NCBI GenBank assembly: GCA_947457285.1
Contig: CANGVZ010000055.1
Span: 1 to 9,293 of the forward strand
Length of the DNA: 9,293 bases
DNA from: Flavobacteriales bacterium
Lineage (GTDB): Bacteria; Bacteroidota; Bacteroidia; Flavobacteriales_D; Sanyastnellaceae
Direction: 5' to 3'
This document shows, piece after piece, positions 1 to 5,377 of this stretch (within the stretch, counting starts at the first letter, position 1; each line of letters begins with the position of its first letter). Below the pieces are notes generated by a model. That model saw only the letters and a list, made by a program, of their open reading frames with translations. It was not told where the DNA came from and ran no database searches. A program made the position numbers and the translations under genes.

Positions 1-1335
1 CTTGCACCAAATGGTTTTATTTTCACGACGCCCAACGAAATTTCAATCCAATTAACCGATGTCGAACCATCTGTTTCCAATATCAATTTCGGCTTGTATC
101 CCGCAGCCGTTTTCACGGCTGGGGAAGCTGACATGGTCGCTTTTACTCCTATCTGTGATAGTCAAGGAGCTGTTTTTATTCAGATTACCAATACTGGAAC
201 ACAAAACGTTCCTGTTGAGATAACCTTTGAAATGCCTGAATATAGCGCATTCTTTGAAAGCACAATTGATACCACCTCGGCCACAGACTCAACATTGATT
301 TGGGCATTCAACGAATTAGAAATTGGAGCAAGCATCAATATTCCATTTTTTCTTAGCTATCCTAATGTAGATTTTATTGACTCCCTCTTTACGTATGTCT
401 ATACAATACAAATTGGAGATGTAACGCTCACTGATACTTTAGAGATGAATATGCTCTGCGCTTATGATCCTAATATCAAAGTTGAACAAACTGGTTGGGG
501 GCCACAAGGCTACTTCCTAGATGGACAAACTCTGGAATACATCATCTATTTCCAAAACACAGGAAACTACTTCGCAACGAATGTGCGATTAGAGGATCAA
601 TTATCTTCTCTGTTGGATGCTAATTCCATCGAAGTGGTGAGCGCTTCACACAATGTTGAAACAACATTGAGCAATTCAGGACTGCTTACATTTTTCTTTC
701 CCAATATCATGTTGCCCGATAGCACCAGCGATCCTCTCGGCAGCATTGGCTATGTTAAATTCCGAATCAACCACTCCTCCACCGTTGATCCCGGAGATGT
801 CATCGAAAATTTTGTAGATATATTCTTTGACTTCAACCCAGCCATTACAACCAATACCGAAATCAACACCATGTATGATTGCGAGCTACAAGGAGACAAT
901 ATTCCAAACGCAGTGGTTCAAATAGATGGTTACGTCCTGATTGCGGATGAAGGCTTCGATTATGAATGGTTTGTGAATAATGTTGCCCAAGTGGGTTACA
1001 ATGAAAATACAATTACAGCGTCACCAAATGTTCTTTATCAAGTAAGAGTAATTGATCCCAATGGCTGTTCTGAATTGGGCAACCTGTTTTCCCTCACCTC
1101 TATTGAAGAGGCAAATAAAACTGTATGGAGCTTCTACCCCAACCCAGCTACCAATAGTATTGTAATTACAAATCTCGAAGGAGCAAATACGACCTTAGAG
1201 ATTTACGACATGATGGGTAAAATTGTCAAGAGCCTTTACATTTCAAATAATCAAGAAGTGAATGTGAATGACTTGGCTTCTGGTATCTATATGATTCGTA
1301 TTGGCGATATGCAGAGGAAGTTGGTGATGAAATAA
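1..1335 (+). CDS. 3' part of a secreted T9SS type A sorting-domain protein (DUF7619/DUF11-like repeat)
   Basis: The frame is open from the first base of the window, so the gene starts upstream; 444 residues are visible. Residues about 155-290 (from CAYDPNIKVEQTGWGP through GYVKFRI to FFDFNPAI) look like the DUF7619/DUF11-type beta-sandwich repeat often found in large surface proteins of Bacteroidota. A further beta-rich stretch at about 295-370 (YEWFVNN, YQVRVIDPNGC) resembles adhesin or PKD-like modules. The last 71 residues begin VWSFYPNPATNSIVI and end IYMIRIGDMQRKLVMK, which is a typical type A C-terminal sorting domain. It directs export through the type IX system and is removed on anchoring. 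The protein is therefore expected at the cell surface or outside the cell. Its specific job is unknown because the N-terminal, function-defining part lies outside the window. No terminator is visible after the stop; a repeat strip follows directly. Confidence 0.9.
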   Translation, partial: LAPNGFIFTTPNEISIQLTDVEPSVSNINFGLYPAAVFTAGEADMVAFTPICDSQGAVFIQITNTGTQNVPVEITFEMPEYSAFFESTIDTTSATDSTLIWAFNELEIGASINIPFFLSYPNVDFIDSLFTYVYTIQIGDVTLTDTLEMNMLCAYDPNIKVEQTGWGPQGYFLDGQTLEYIIYFQNTGNYFATNVRLEDQLSSLLDANSIEVVSASHNVETTLSNSGLLTFFFPNIMLPDSTSDPLGSIGYVKFRINHSSTVDPGDVIENFVDIFFDFNPAITTNTEINTMYDCELQGDNIPNAVVQIDGYVLIADEGFDYEWFVNNVAQVGYNENTITASPNVLYQVRVIDPNGCSELGNLFSLTSIEEANKTVWSFYPNPATNSIVITNLEGANTTLEIYDMMGKIVKSLYISNNQEVNVNDLASGIYMIRIGDMQRKLVMK

Positions 1336-1350
1336 GGAGGAGGAGGAATA

Positions 1351-1403
1351 GGAGTAGGAGTAGGAGTAGGAAATAGGAAATAGGAAATAGGAAATAGGAA
1401 ATA
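1351..1403 (+). repeat. Purine-rich tandem array: three GGAGTA then five GGAAATA units
   Basis: Directly after the T9SS gene there are three perfect 6-bp units (1351-1368) followed by five perfect 7-bp units (1369-1403), with imperfect GGAGG/GGAATA copies on both flanks. The G-rich strand is the plus strand. A degenerate relative of the same array lies at 5378-5424. It codes for nothing in any long frame and is probably a slippage-prone intergenic repeat. Confidence 0.9.
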
Positions 1404-1410
1404 GGAGGTC

Positions 1411-1471
1411 ACTCCGTCCCTCCGTAACCCCGTAACTCCGTCCCTCCGTCGCTAAGTCGCTAAGTCGCTAG
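1411..1471 (+). repeat. Degenerate 8-bp tandem array (CTCCGTC/CTAAGTC family)
   Basis: The stretch splits cleanly into 8-bp units: actccgtc, cctccgta, accccgta, actccgtc, cctccgtc, gctaagtc, gctaagtc, then a partial unit. An 18-bp piece, GTCCCTCCGTCGCTAAGT (1440-1457), recurs exactly at 4798-4815 inside a second array of the same kind. Units differ mainly at fixed positions, so the period is kept while the word drifts. No spacer structure is present, so this is not a CRISPR array. Confidence 0.85.
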
Positions 1472-1566
1472 ATTTGGGCGTTCCCGCATACGCGGGCGGG
1501 CTTTCCGCTCCAATCTTTTTCTCGCTTCGCTCAAAAAAGGATTTCCGCTTCAATCCCTAACGCGGA
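1471..1566. repeat. Hairpin-rich interspersed repeat element of about 95 bp
   Basis: Three structural parts are visible. First, a hairpin with a perfect 5-bp stem, CCCGC-ATAC-GCGGG, at 1483-1496. Second, on the minus strand, two 17-bp direct copies, GATTGAAGCGGAAATCC (1539-1555) and GATTGGAGCGGAAAGCC (1499-1515), which match at 15 of 17 positions. Third, between them, T-run/A-run arms enclosing GCGAAGC, a heptamer known to form a very stable DNA mini-hairpin. The ends carry GGGCGTT and CTAACGCGG. From memory, similar GCGTTAGGGATTGAAGCGG-like pieces are widespread between genes in Bacteroidota genomes; that was not checked here. Its role is unknown; it could be a REP-like element or a palindromic mobile unit. 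Confidence 0.65.
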
Positions 1567-1571
1567 GAAAA

Positions 1572-1600
1572 CAGAACGAGAACAAGAACAAGAACGAGAT
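1572..1600 (+). repeat. Short 6-bp tandem array (VAGAAC)
   Basis: Four consecutive units (cagaac, gagaac, aagaac, aagaac) plus a partial unit follow the hairpin element. It is the third short-period array in a 265-bp gene-free strip (1336-1600). Confidence 0.7.
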
Positions 1601-1603
1601 TGA

Positions 1604-1750
1604 ATGTATATGATATCGTACACTTGCATACCTCGAGAAACGCGCCAATCCGAAGCATTGGTTAGTACATGGAAACTGCTTAAATTTGGGCCATTAACAA
1701 CAAAAGATATGGTTAACCGATTGCCTCGGATTGCAAAAAGGGAAATCTAA
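1604..1750 (+). pseudogene. Possible remnant of a winged-helix (DeoR/WYL-like) regulator, 48 codons
   Basis: An ATG-started frame of 48 codons ends in TAA just before the Bro-N-type gene. The end of its translation, WKLLKFGPLTTKDMVNRL followed by PRIAKREI, has the rhythm of an N-terminal helix-turn-helix in which TTKDMVNRL would be the first helix of the motif. After the TAA the same frame goes on QRK. This would fit the usual REIQRDLK-like recognition helix if the stop were a later mutation. That reading is an inference from motif shape only. It may equally be chance coding. No clear ribosome binding site is visible. Confidence 0.25.
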
Positions 1751-1771
1751 CAGAGAAAGGAACAACATTGC

Positions 1772-2200
1772 ATGCAGAAGCAATTAAAAATATCTATACG
1801 TTTTTTCAACGATAAAGAAGTTCGTGCCGTGTGGGATGATATACTAGCTAAATGGTGGTTTAGTATCCTTGATATTGTTAGTGTGTTGAACGATGAAGCT
1901 GACTACGCCAAGGCAAGAAACTATTGGAAATATCTAAAAGCCAAACTCAAAAAAGAAACCAGTCAGTTGGTTAGCGCCACTACCCAACTGAAAATCACCG
2001 CAGCAGATGGCAAGAAGTACAACACAGACATGTTAGATGCCGATGGAATAATTCTACTCTGTAAAAGTTTCCCTAATAATAAGGCTTCTCTGTTTTTGGA
2101 TTGGTTCTTATATGGCGAAACATGGATTAGGTGGGGGTGTGGTACTTCAATACGCTTTGTGGTCTCTCGTTGTTGTAAGACCACATCTAGGCTTGTGTGA
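1772..2200 (+). pseudogene. Truncated Bro-N-domain gene (N-terminal 112 codons retained)
   Basis: Residues 1-112 resemble the Bro-N-like domain of Bacteroidota proteins that read RFFxDxEVRAVWDD...KWWFSILDIV...NYWKYLKAKLKKE...LVSATTQLK...DGKKYNTDMLD...SFPNNKA...FLDWF. From memory, intact relatives continue past WF into a longer C-terminal part, in some cases a Fic domain; this is recalled, not checked. Here the match stops at about position 2107. The next 30 codons (LYGETWIRWGCG and on, rich in Cys, Arg and Ser) read antisense through an IS3 remnant and end at a stop that belongs to no family pattern. The gene was therefore probably cut by the IS insertion and an associated deletion. An AGAAAGGA stretch upstream could be a weak ribosome binding site. 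If expressed, the product would be a lone Bro-N domain, which can bind DNA in phage antirepressors. Confidence 0.7.
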
Positions 2201-2255
2201 GGGTCCGCACTTGCTTCAAATTATCGAATGCAAAGGCATCGGGAATTTCAGTTCG
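2127..2255 (-). pseudogene. IS3-family transposase OrfB, C-terminal remnant
   Basis: Minus-strand codons from 2255 read RTEIPDAFAFDNLKQV, RTLTQA, a stop, MWSYNNERPQSVLKYHTPT and a terminal stop. This is the tail of an IS3-type integrase, whose hallmark is WxxxYNxxRPHxSLxYxTP. The internal TAG sits where the family normally has a tryptophan or similar residue. The DDE catalytic residues are absent because the gene's centre was deleted. Confidence 0.85.
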
Positions 2256-2268
2256 ATAAGAAAGTTTG

Positions 2269-2484
2269 CGCTGCTACAATCTTCTTATACTGCGATAGCT
2301 CAGCCTCAAGCTACTTGATTCGTTTGAGTTGATTGACGTCCATACCGCCAAACTTGCTTTTTCAGCCATAGATTGTCGGATGGCTGATCCCGTACTCTCG
2401 GCAAATATCAGCAACTGATTTACCTAGTTCTTGCTCGCCTAAAATCTTCACGATTTGGCTTTCTGTGAATTTTGACTTTTTCAT
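2269..2484 (-). pseudogene. IS3-family transposase OrfA remnant with two in-frame stops
   Basis: Translation from the ATG at 2484 gives MKKSKFTESQIVKILGEQE, then GKSVADICREYGISHPTIYG, a stop (2362-2364) and KSKFGGMDVNQLKRIK, another stop (2311-2313), then LEAELSQYKKIVA. This is the helix-turn-helix OrfA of the IS3 family (HTH_Tnp_1), which normally reads ...TxYxWKSKYGGM...KRLKELE. The first stop lies within the short YxW linker region. The second is one base from a GAG glutamate codon. The frame runs to about 2269, where orfB tail sequence takes over. It cannot make a working protein. Confidence 0.85.
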
Positions 2485-2554
2485 TTCGTCCCGATTTTAT
2501 TGAATTGTTTGATACGATTCTCACAAACACTTCAGTTTTTGGGGGAGCTTTCAC

Positions 2555-2594
2555 GATGTCCAAAACTCCTGAGGTCATTATCACGGATACAAAA
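2555..2594 (+). repeat. Left copy of a ~40-bp direct repeat flanking the AbiE operon
   Basis: The first 28 bases, starting GATGTCCAAAACTCC, are identical to 4589-4616. The next 12 differ at three positions. The right copy is at 4589-4628, about 2.03 kb away, in the same orientation. In the right copy this sequence is the overlap of a UPF0175 gene end with a DUF3368 gene start. The left copy abuts the IS3 remnant, leaving a single base between them. Confidence 0.9.
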
Positions 2595-2645
2595 GACACA
2601 TCCTTAGATTTACTTTTCATATCATTTATGCAAGCTTTAAGCTGA
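2556..2645 (+). pseudogene. DUF3368 (PIN-like toxin) 5' fragment, left copy
   Basis: The 29-codon frame starts MSKTPEVIITDTKD and ends in a TGA that lies in the first AbiE operator palindrome. MSKTPEVIISDT is the start typical of DUF3368 PIN-like nucleases, where the Asp of SDT/TDT would be the first metal-binding acid. After DTK the sequence no longer looks like the family (the usual SCLI... is missing). It is a fragment, not a functional toxin. The upstream UPF0175 partner has been replaced by the IS3 remnant. Confidence 0.55.
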
Positions 2646-2743
2646 TATTATTGATACAATAAATAACTTCCTATGTCGTTAATACACCTCATGTCACCAA
2701 TTTTTCGTATCATTGTAGCCAGCTTAAAGCTGATATATTGACT
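2633..2743 (+). promoter_or_regulatory. Putative AbiE operator/promoter region with two palindromes
   Basis: Two 11-bp palindromes, AGCTTTAAGCT (2633-2643) and AGCTTAAAGCT (2721-2731), are exact reverse complements of each other. Each is followed by GATATTATTGA or GATATATTGA, so the pair also forms a direct repeat AGCTTWAAGCTGATAT, with starts 88 bp apart. The second ends 12 bp before the ATG of the antitoxin gene. AbiEi-type antitoxins are known to repress their own operon by binding paired repeats in the promoter, so these are natural operator candidates. A weak -7-like box, TATCATTG (2708-2715), lies just before the second site; no convincing -33 box was found. The function is inferred. 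Confidence 0.55.
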
Positions 2744-3565
2744 ATGAGAAATAAAAATATCTCCACGAAATCAAACGAACTCCTATCCTATTTCAATGAA
2801 TACAACAGGTCTTGCTTTGACTATTCCCTGGCATACAAAGCCCTTCCTAATTCTAAAGCAAGCGCAGTCAGACAACTTCTTAGCGATATGACAAAAAGAG
2901 GTTTGTTGATGCGACTAAAAGATGGGGTTTACTGCATAATTCCCTACGAGCAAAACGCTGAAACTTTCATGCCCGATTGGCATTTGTCTGCCGAACATTT
3001 GGTGGGTGATGCCAAACACTACATCGGATATTATTCCGCTTTACAAATTCATAATCTAATTATACAGCCTTCACTAACAGAGCAAATAGTTGTTTCAAAA
3101 CAAATACGACCTTCGCAAATAAAAATTAAAGAAGTACCTTTTCAATTCATCTATCACAACCAAAAGCACTTTTTCGGATCAAAGAAAATTTGGATTGATA
3201 GCTTTCATAAAGTAATGTGTTCAGACTTAGAGAAAACTATAATTGACTGCCTATTCAAACCTAACTATGCAGGAGGAATCGTTGAAGTAGCTCGGGCGAT
3301 ATACACCTCAAAAGACAAAATAAATTACGAAACACTTCTTGAATACGCAAAGAAATTTGATTCTCAAGCTGTAATTAAACGTTTAGGATTTATTTTAGAA
3401 GTATTAAAGATTAATAATCCAATTATTCTCGAACTACAAAAAATGAAAACCGCATCGTATGTGGTGCTTGATACCGAGTTACCGAAAACGGGAAAACGAA
3501 TTAGTCGCTGGAGTATTCAGCTAAATTTAGAACCAGATACCATTCAATCTGCCATATATACATGA
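2744..3565 (+). CDS. abiEi: AbiEi-family type IV antitoxin / transcriptional regulator
   Basis: The protein has 273 residues from the ATG at 2744; a TTG two codons earlier is possible but less likely. Residues about 8-65 form a winged helix (LLSYFNEYNR, then SAVRQLLSDMTKRGLLMRLKDGVYCI, a helix followed by the wing). The remainder, with YIGYYSALQIHNLIIQP, is the C-terminal domain of the COG5340/AbiEi antitoxin family, the part known to neutralise the toxin without forming a stable complex with it. Its role is to counter the AbiEii nucleotidyltransferase and to repress the operon through operator repeats. Its stop overlaps the toxin start by four bases (ATGA at 3562-3565), the classic sign of translational coupling. 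The length is full and no frameshift is visible. In phage abortive infection systems such pairs stop growth of infected cells; here the trigger is unknown. Confidence 0.88.
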   Translation: MRNKNISTKSNELLSYFNEYNRSCFDYSLAYKALPNSKASAVRQLLSDMTKRGLLMRLKDGVYCIIPYEQNAETFMPDWHLSAEHLVGDAKHYIGYYSALQIHNLIIQPSLTEQIVVSKQIRPSQIKIKEVPFQFIYHNQKHFFGSKKIWIDSFHKVMCSDLEKTIIDCLFKPNYAGGIVEVARAIYTSKDKINYETLLEYAKKFDSQAVIKRLGFILEVLKINNPIILELQKMKTASYVVLDTELPKTGKRISRWSIQLNLEPDTIQSAIYT

Positions 3566-4365
3566 TTAAACCAAGAGAAATACAGCAAAAAGCACATGCA
3601 GCTAGCGTTCGCGACCAACAGATTGAAAAAGATTACATTCTTTCATGGATTCTATTTGGTATTTCCAAGCACAATCAACTTTCCAAAACAATTGTATTCA
3701 AAGGAGGAACCGTTTTAAAGAAAGTCTATTTTCCCAATTATCGATTTTCTGAGGATCTCGATTTCACGTTACTTCATGAAGCATTGACTAATGAAATAAT
3801 TCTCATGTGGTTTAGAGAGGTATTTGAATTCATACAAGAAGAAGCAAATATGCCGCTGGAAATAATCGATAATAACCAACATGAAGATGGTGGCATTAAC
3901 TTTTACATTCATTACGCCGGTCCGCTGGGCGGACAAGGAAAGAACAAGAAGGTTAAAGTTGACATTTCAAAAAGTGAACAACTGGTTTTTCAACCTTCCA
4001 TGAATGCAGTTTTCATTGACTACTCCGATCTGGAAGAGCACAGTCTGCTGTGTTATCCATTAGAAGAAGTACTTGTAGAAAAAATGCGTTCGGTAATGCA
4101 GCGAATGCAGGCAAGAGATTTTTACGATATCTGGTATTTGCTGGAAGAGCATGGAATGGATGTAAATTATTACTTAAGAGAATTAGAATTAAAGTGTAAA
4201 TGCAAAGGATTATCACACATCGATTTTATGAAAAAATTGAATGAAAGATTACCTCAATATAAAGGCCGCTGGCTTAGCTCTATGAGCGAACAAATAAAAG
4301 ATCTACCTGACTTCGAACAAGTGGAAAGAGAAACACTCCGCCACTTTAAAAAAATAAAGTTTTAG
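3562..4365 (+). CDS. abiEii: AbiEii/AbiGii-family nucleotidyltransferase toxin
   Basis: The protein has 267 residues. The nucleotidyltransferase signature is intact: FKGGTVLKK (residues 46-54) and RFSEDLDFT (61-69), giving the GG...D65-x-D67 metal-binding pair. A likely third acid is in KVKVDIS (D134). The downstream AbiEii block EEVLVEKMRSV...RMQARDFYDIWYL (168-193) supplies the conserved Lys174 and the RDxYDI segment. Known members transfer nucleotides: MenT toxins add pyrimidines to tRNA acceptor ends, and AbiEii needs GTP. The expected effect is a reversible block of growth, for example to abort phage infection or stabilise the locus. It is translated from the antitoxin's tail (ATGA overlap). 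No hairpin with a U-run follows; only a CGATCGATCG palindrome lies two bases beyond the stop. All motifs look intact, so this should be an active toxin. The substrate is not predictable from sequence. Confidence 0.9.
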   Translation: MIKPREIQQKAHAASVRDQQIEKDYILSWILFGISKHNQLSKTIVFKGGTVLKKVYFPNYRFSEDLDFTLLHEALTNEIILMWFREVFEFIQEEANMPLEIIDNNQHEDGGINFYIHYAGPLGGQGKNKKVKVDISKSEQLVFQPSMNAVFIDYSDLEEHSLLCYPLEEVLVEKMRSVMQRMQARDFYDIWYLLEEHGMDVNYYLRELELKCKCKGLSHIDFMKKLNERLPQYKGRWLSSMSEQIKDLPDFEQVERETLRHFKKIKF

Positions 4366-4450
4366 TCGATCGATCGCTCGAAATTGACCGTTTCCTCGAA
4401 GCTTAGTGTTGCAATCAACTCCTCATTTGGCTGGTTGCCTTAAACATATT

Positions 4451-4606
4451 CAAACTCTACCTTCTTAAGGTAAGCTTTCTCTAGGCCAAGCCGCCCAACT
4501 GGCCAACCTTTCCAAGAGAACTATTGCCGAGTTGCTTGGAAAATATGATGTTTCCATATTCAATGACGGAGCCAATAATTTAATAAGGGATGTCCAAAAC
4601 TCCTGA
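4451..4606 (+). pseudogene. UPF0175-family antitoxin, C-terminal remnant
   Basis: From 4472 the frame reads KLSLGQAAQLANLSKRT, then IAELLGKYDVSIFN and DGANNLIRDVQNS, stop at 4604-4606. This is the helix-turn-helix C-terminal half of the UPF0175 family (COG2886), usually ...GKLSLGQAAELAGLSKREFIELLGxYGVSxFNY. An in-frame TAA at 4466-4468 sits two codons before KLSL. In the neighbouring frame, KLY just upstream (about 4452-4460) matches the usual KLYEKGKLSL, so a small indel separates the two parts. The N-terminal half is not recognisable. UPF0175 proteins act as the antitoxin or regulator partner of DUF3368 PIN-like proteins; the toxin start overlaps the last 17 bases, as expected for that pair. 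Confidence 0.8.
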
Positions 4607-4628
4607 GGTCATTATCTCCGATACCAAA
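4589..4628 (+). repeat. Right copy of the ~40-bp direct repeat flanking the AbiE operon
   Basis: Partner of 2555-2594. This copy sits in its natural setting, the overlap of the UPF0175 remnant with the DUF3368 start, so it is probably the ancestral context and the left copy the displaced one. Confidence 0.9.
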
Positions 4629-4713
4629 AATTAATTCCTCCAATTTTAGAGTGTCCCCCGAACTCGAAGCCGAAGTTCTCCGGCTTGCTGGTGAAGCTGA
4701 TGACAAAACTTAG
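4590..4713 (+). pseudogene. DUF3368 (PIN-like) toxin with a large internal deletion
   Basis: The 5' end reads MSKTPEVIISDTKN and stops at 4632-4634. In another frame, from 4642, comes NFRVSPELEAEVLRLAGE followed by ADDKT and a TAG at 4711. That is the typical C-terminus of DUF3368 proteins. First and last segments of one toxin gene are therefore joined after loss of roughly 100 codons, including most of the PIN active site, with a frameshift at the join. It follows the UPF0175 remnant with the usual short overlap. The gene is dead. Confidence 0.75.
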
Positions 4714-4779
4714 TTCGATCTATCTCAATGCCAAAGACTATTGAAATTGATTAGAAAGGAGAATGAGCATAAAACAAAA

Positions 4780-4828
4780 AGTACCTCAAGTACCTAAGTC
4801 CCTCCGTCGCTAAGTACCTCAGTCCCTC
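4780..4828 (+). repeat. Second degenerate 8-bp tandem array
   Basis: Units read agtacctc, (a), agtaccta, agtccctc, cgtcgcta, agtacctc, agtccctc. They keep the 8-bp period of the array at 1411-1471 and share its 18-bp core. The array ends one base before the stop codon of the minus-strand XRE gene (4830-4832), so that gene's transcript runs straight into it. Confidence 0.85.
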
Positions 4829-4829
4829 T

Positions 4830-5156
4830 TCAAAGCCTGACCCGAAGCTCAAGCTTGCCGCCGAAACCGAGTTCAATGATTTTCTGAAGCGTCGATATGC
4901 GCGCCTCTTTAACATTATTCTCAATTTTCGAAATATAAGATTTGGTGGTCCCTACCTTTTCCGCAAGCTGCTCTTGGGTCATTCCCATCTCAACTCGCGT
5001 GTCATGAATTAAAGCTCCAATTTTGAATGCGTCAAATCCCGCTTCAAGTTCGTCGCGATTCTTCGTCCCTCGCCTTCCGTAATTCTTTTCCTTAAACTCC
5101 TCGATAGTAGTCAAATTTCTATTTTTCCCTTTCATAGATCTCTCATTTTTTCCCAT
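4830..5156 (-). CDS. HigA-like XRE-family antitoxin, without an adjacent toxin
   Basis: The protein has 108 residues. The C-terminal half, residues about 45-97 (ALIHDTRVEMGMTQEQLAEK, then VGTTKSYISKIEN), is a clean XRE/Cro helix-turn-helix. The N-terminal part, TTIEEFKEKNYGRRGTKNRD, resembles the leader of HigA antitoxins in Bacteroidota, whose toxin gene (RelE/HigB type) usually lies just upstream. Here the 270 bp upstream, up to the IS at 5427, contain no toxin-sized frame, and no toxin follows. The gene is thus an orphan antitoxin or a stand-alone regulator; the toxin may have been lost when the IS arrived. The ATG at 5156 is used for full length; a second ATG seven codons in is possible. 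A promoter and an inverted repeat are positioned for autoregulation. Confidence 0.8.
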   Translation of the reverse strand: MGKNERSMKGKNRNLTTIEEFKEKNYGRRGTKNRDELEAGFDAFKIGALIHDTRVEMGMTQEQLAEKVGTTKSYISKIENNVKEARISTLQKIIELGFGGKLELRVRL

Positions 5157-5172
5157 CTTTCTAGTGATTTGA

Positions 5173-5203
5173 CAAAATTACAAAAGTTTCCCTAAAGTGA
5201 AAC
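5173..5203 (-). promoter_or_regulatory. Promoter -7 box and 18-bp inverted repeat in front of the XRE gene
   Basis: On the minus strand TAATTTTG (5180-5173) fits the Bacteroidota -7 consensus TAnnTTTG exactly. It lies 16 bp before the start codon, so the leader would be very short. Immediately upstream, 5186-5203 reads GTTTCCCTAAAGTGAAAC on the plus strand, an almost perfect inverted repeat with one mismatched pair besides the centre. XRE antitoxins commonly bind such a site beside or over the promoter, so it is the likely operator for autorepression. A -33 box is not clear. Confidence 0.55.
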
Positions 5204-5349
5204 ATAAAATTTAGCTTTTCAAGAGATTACCTGAATTATCAATTTTTGACTCGCTATAAATCTTTTTATAGGTCATGTTAACTCTCCCACTAGATTCATT
5301 TCACTCTTAAACTCTTTTGTTCCAAAAGTGAGAAATAATATTACGCATA

Positions 5350-5373
5350 AAAAAAACATATATTCACGAATAT
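5350..5373 (-). terminator. Possible weak Rho-independent terminator downstream of the IS
   Basis: On the minus strand a 6-bp stem ATATTC/GAATAT with a GT loop (5373-5360) is followed after a few bases by a run of eight Ts. The stem is AT-rich and therefore weak. Its position would limit read-through from the transposase genes into the XRE gene. Confidence 0.35.
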
Positions 5374-5377
5374 GCTC

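Larger units (their letters stand above)
2127..2553 (-). mobile_element. Internally deleted IS3-family insertion sequence remnant
   Basis: Read on the minus strand, the right edge starts TGAAAGCTCCCCCAAAAACT (from 2553 down), which resembles an IS3-family inverted-repeat end. A decayed orfA follows from the ATG at 2484. The sequence then jumps to the last 42 codons of orfB, ending at the TAA at 2127-2129. The middle of the element, about 1 kb including the DDE core, is gone. The orfB-side inverted repeat is not recognisable, so that end seems to be lost as well and joins the broken Bro-N gene near 2108. The element is not related closely to the intact IS at 5427-6986: its OrfA begins MKKSKFTESQIVKIL rather than MSTEKKGKVRRTKEEKL. 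Confidence 0.8.

Noticed and set aside
1351..1471. CRISPR-like repeat array
   Set aside because: The units are only 6-8 bp, contiguous, and have no unique spacers; no cas genes are present.
1471..1566. Integron attC site
   Set aside because: GCGTT and AACGC ends recall attC boxes, but the full R and L box consensus is absent, no cassette genes adjoin, and there is no integrase gene.
1963..2184. Minus-strand 73-codon frame
   Set aside because: It is antisense to the Bro-N gene and runs in part through the IS3 orfB tail; it has no independent family pattern.
2112..2318. Plus-strand 68-codon frame
   Set aside because: It is antisense to the decayed orfA/orfB of the IS3 remnant, which explains the sequence better.
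2420..2620. Minus-strand 66-codon frame
   Set aside because: It is out of frame with the orfA remnant and antisense to the DUF3368 fragment; no recognisable domain.
4366..4450. Terminator after the AbiEii gene
   Set aside because: The CGATCGATCG palindrome at 4367-4376 has no following T-run and is too short for a convincing terminator.
5211..5276. 21-codon minus-strand frame MTYKKIYSESKIDNSGNLLK with a GGAG-like site
   Set aside because: It is too short to judge and shows no toxin motif; recorded only as a possible leader peptide or toxin scrap before the XRE gene.
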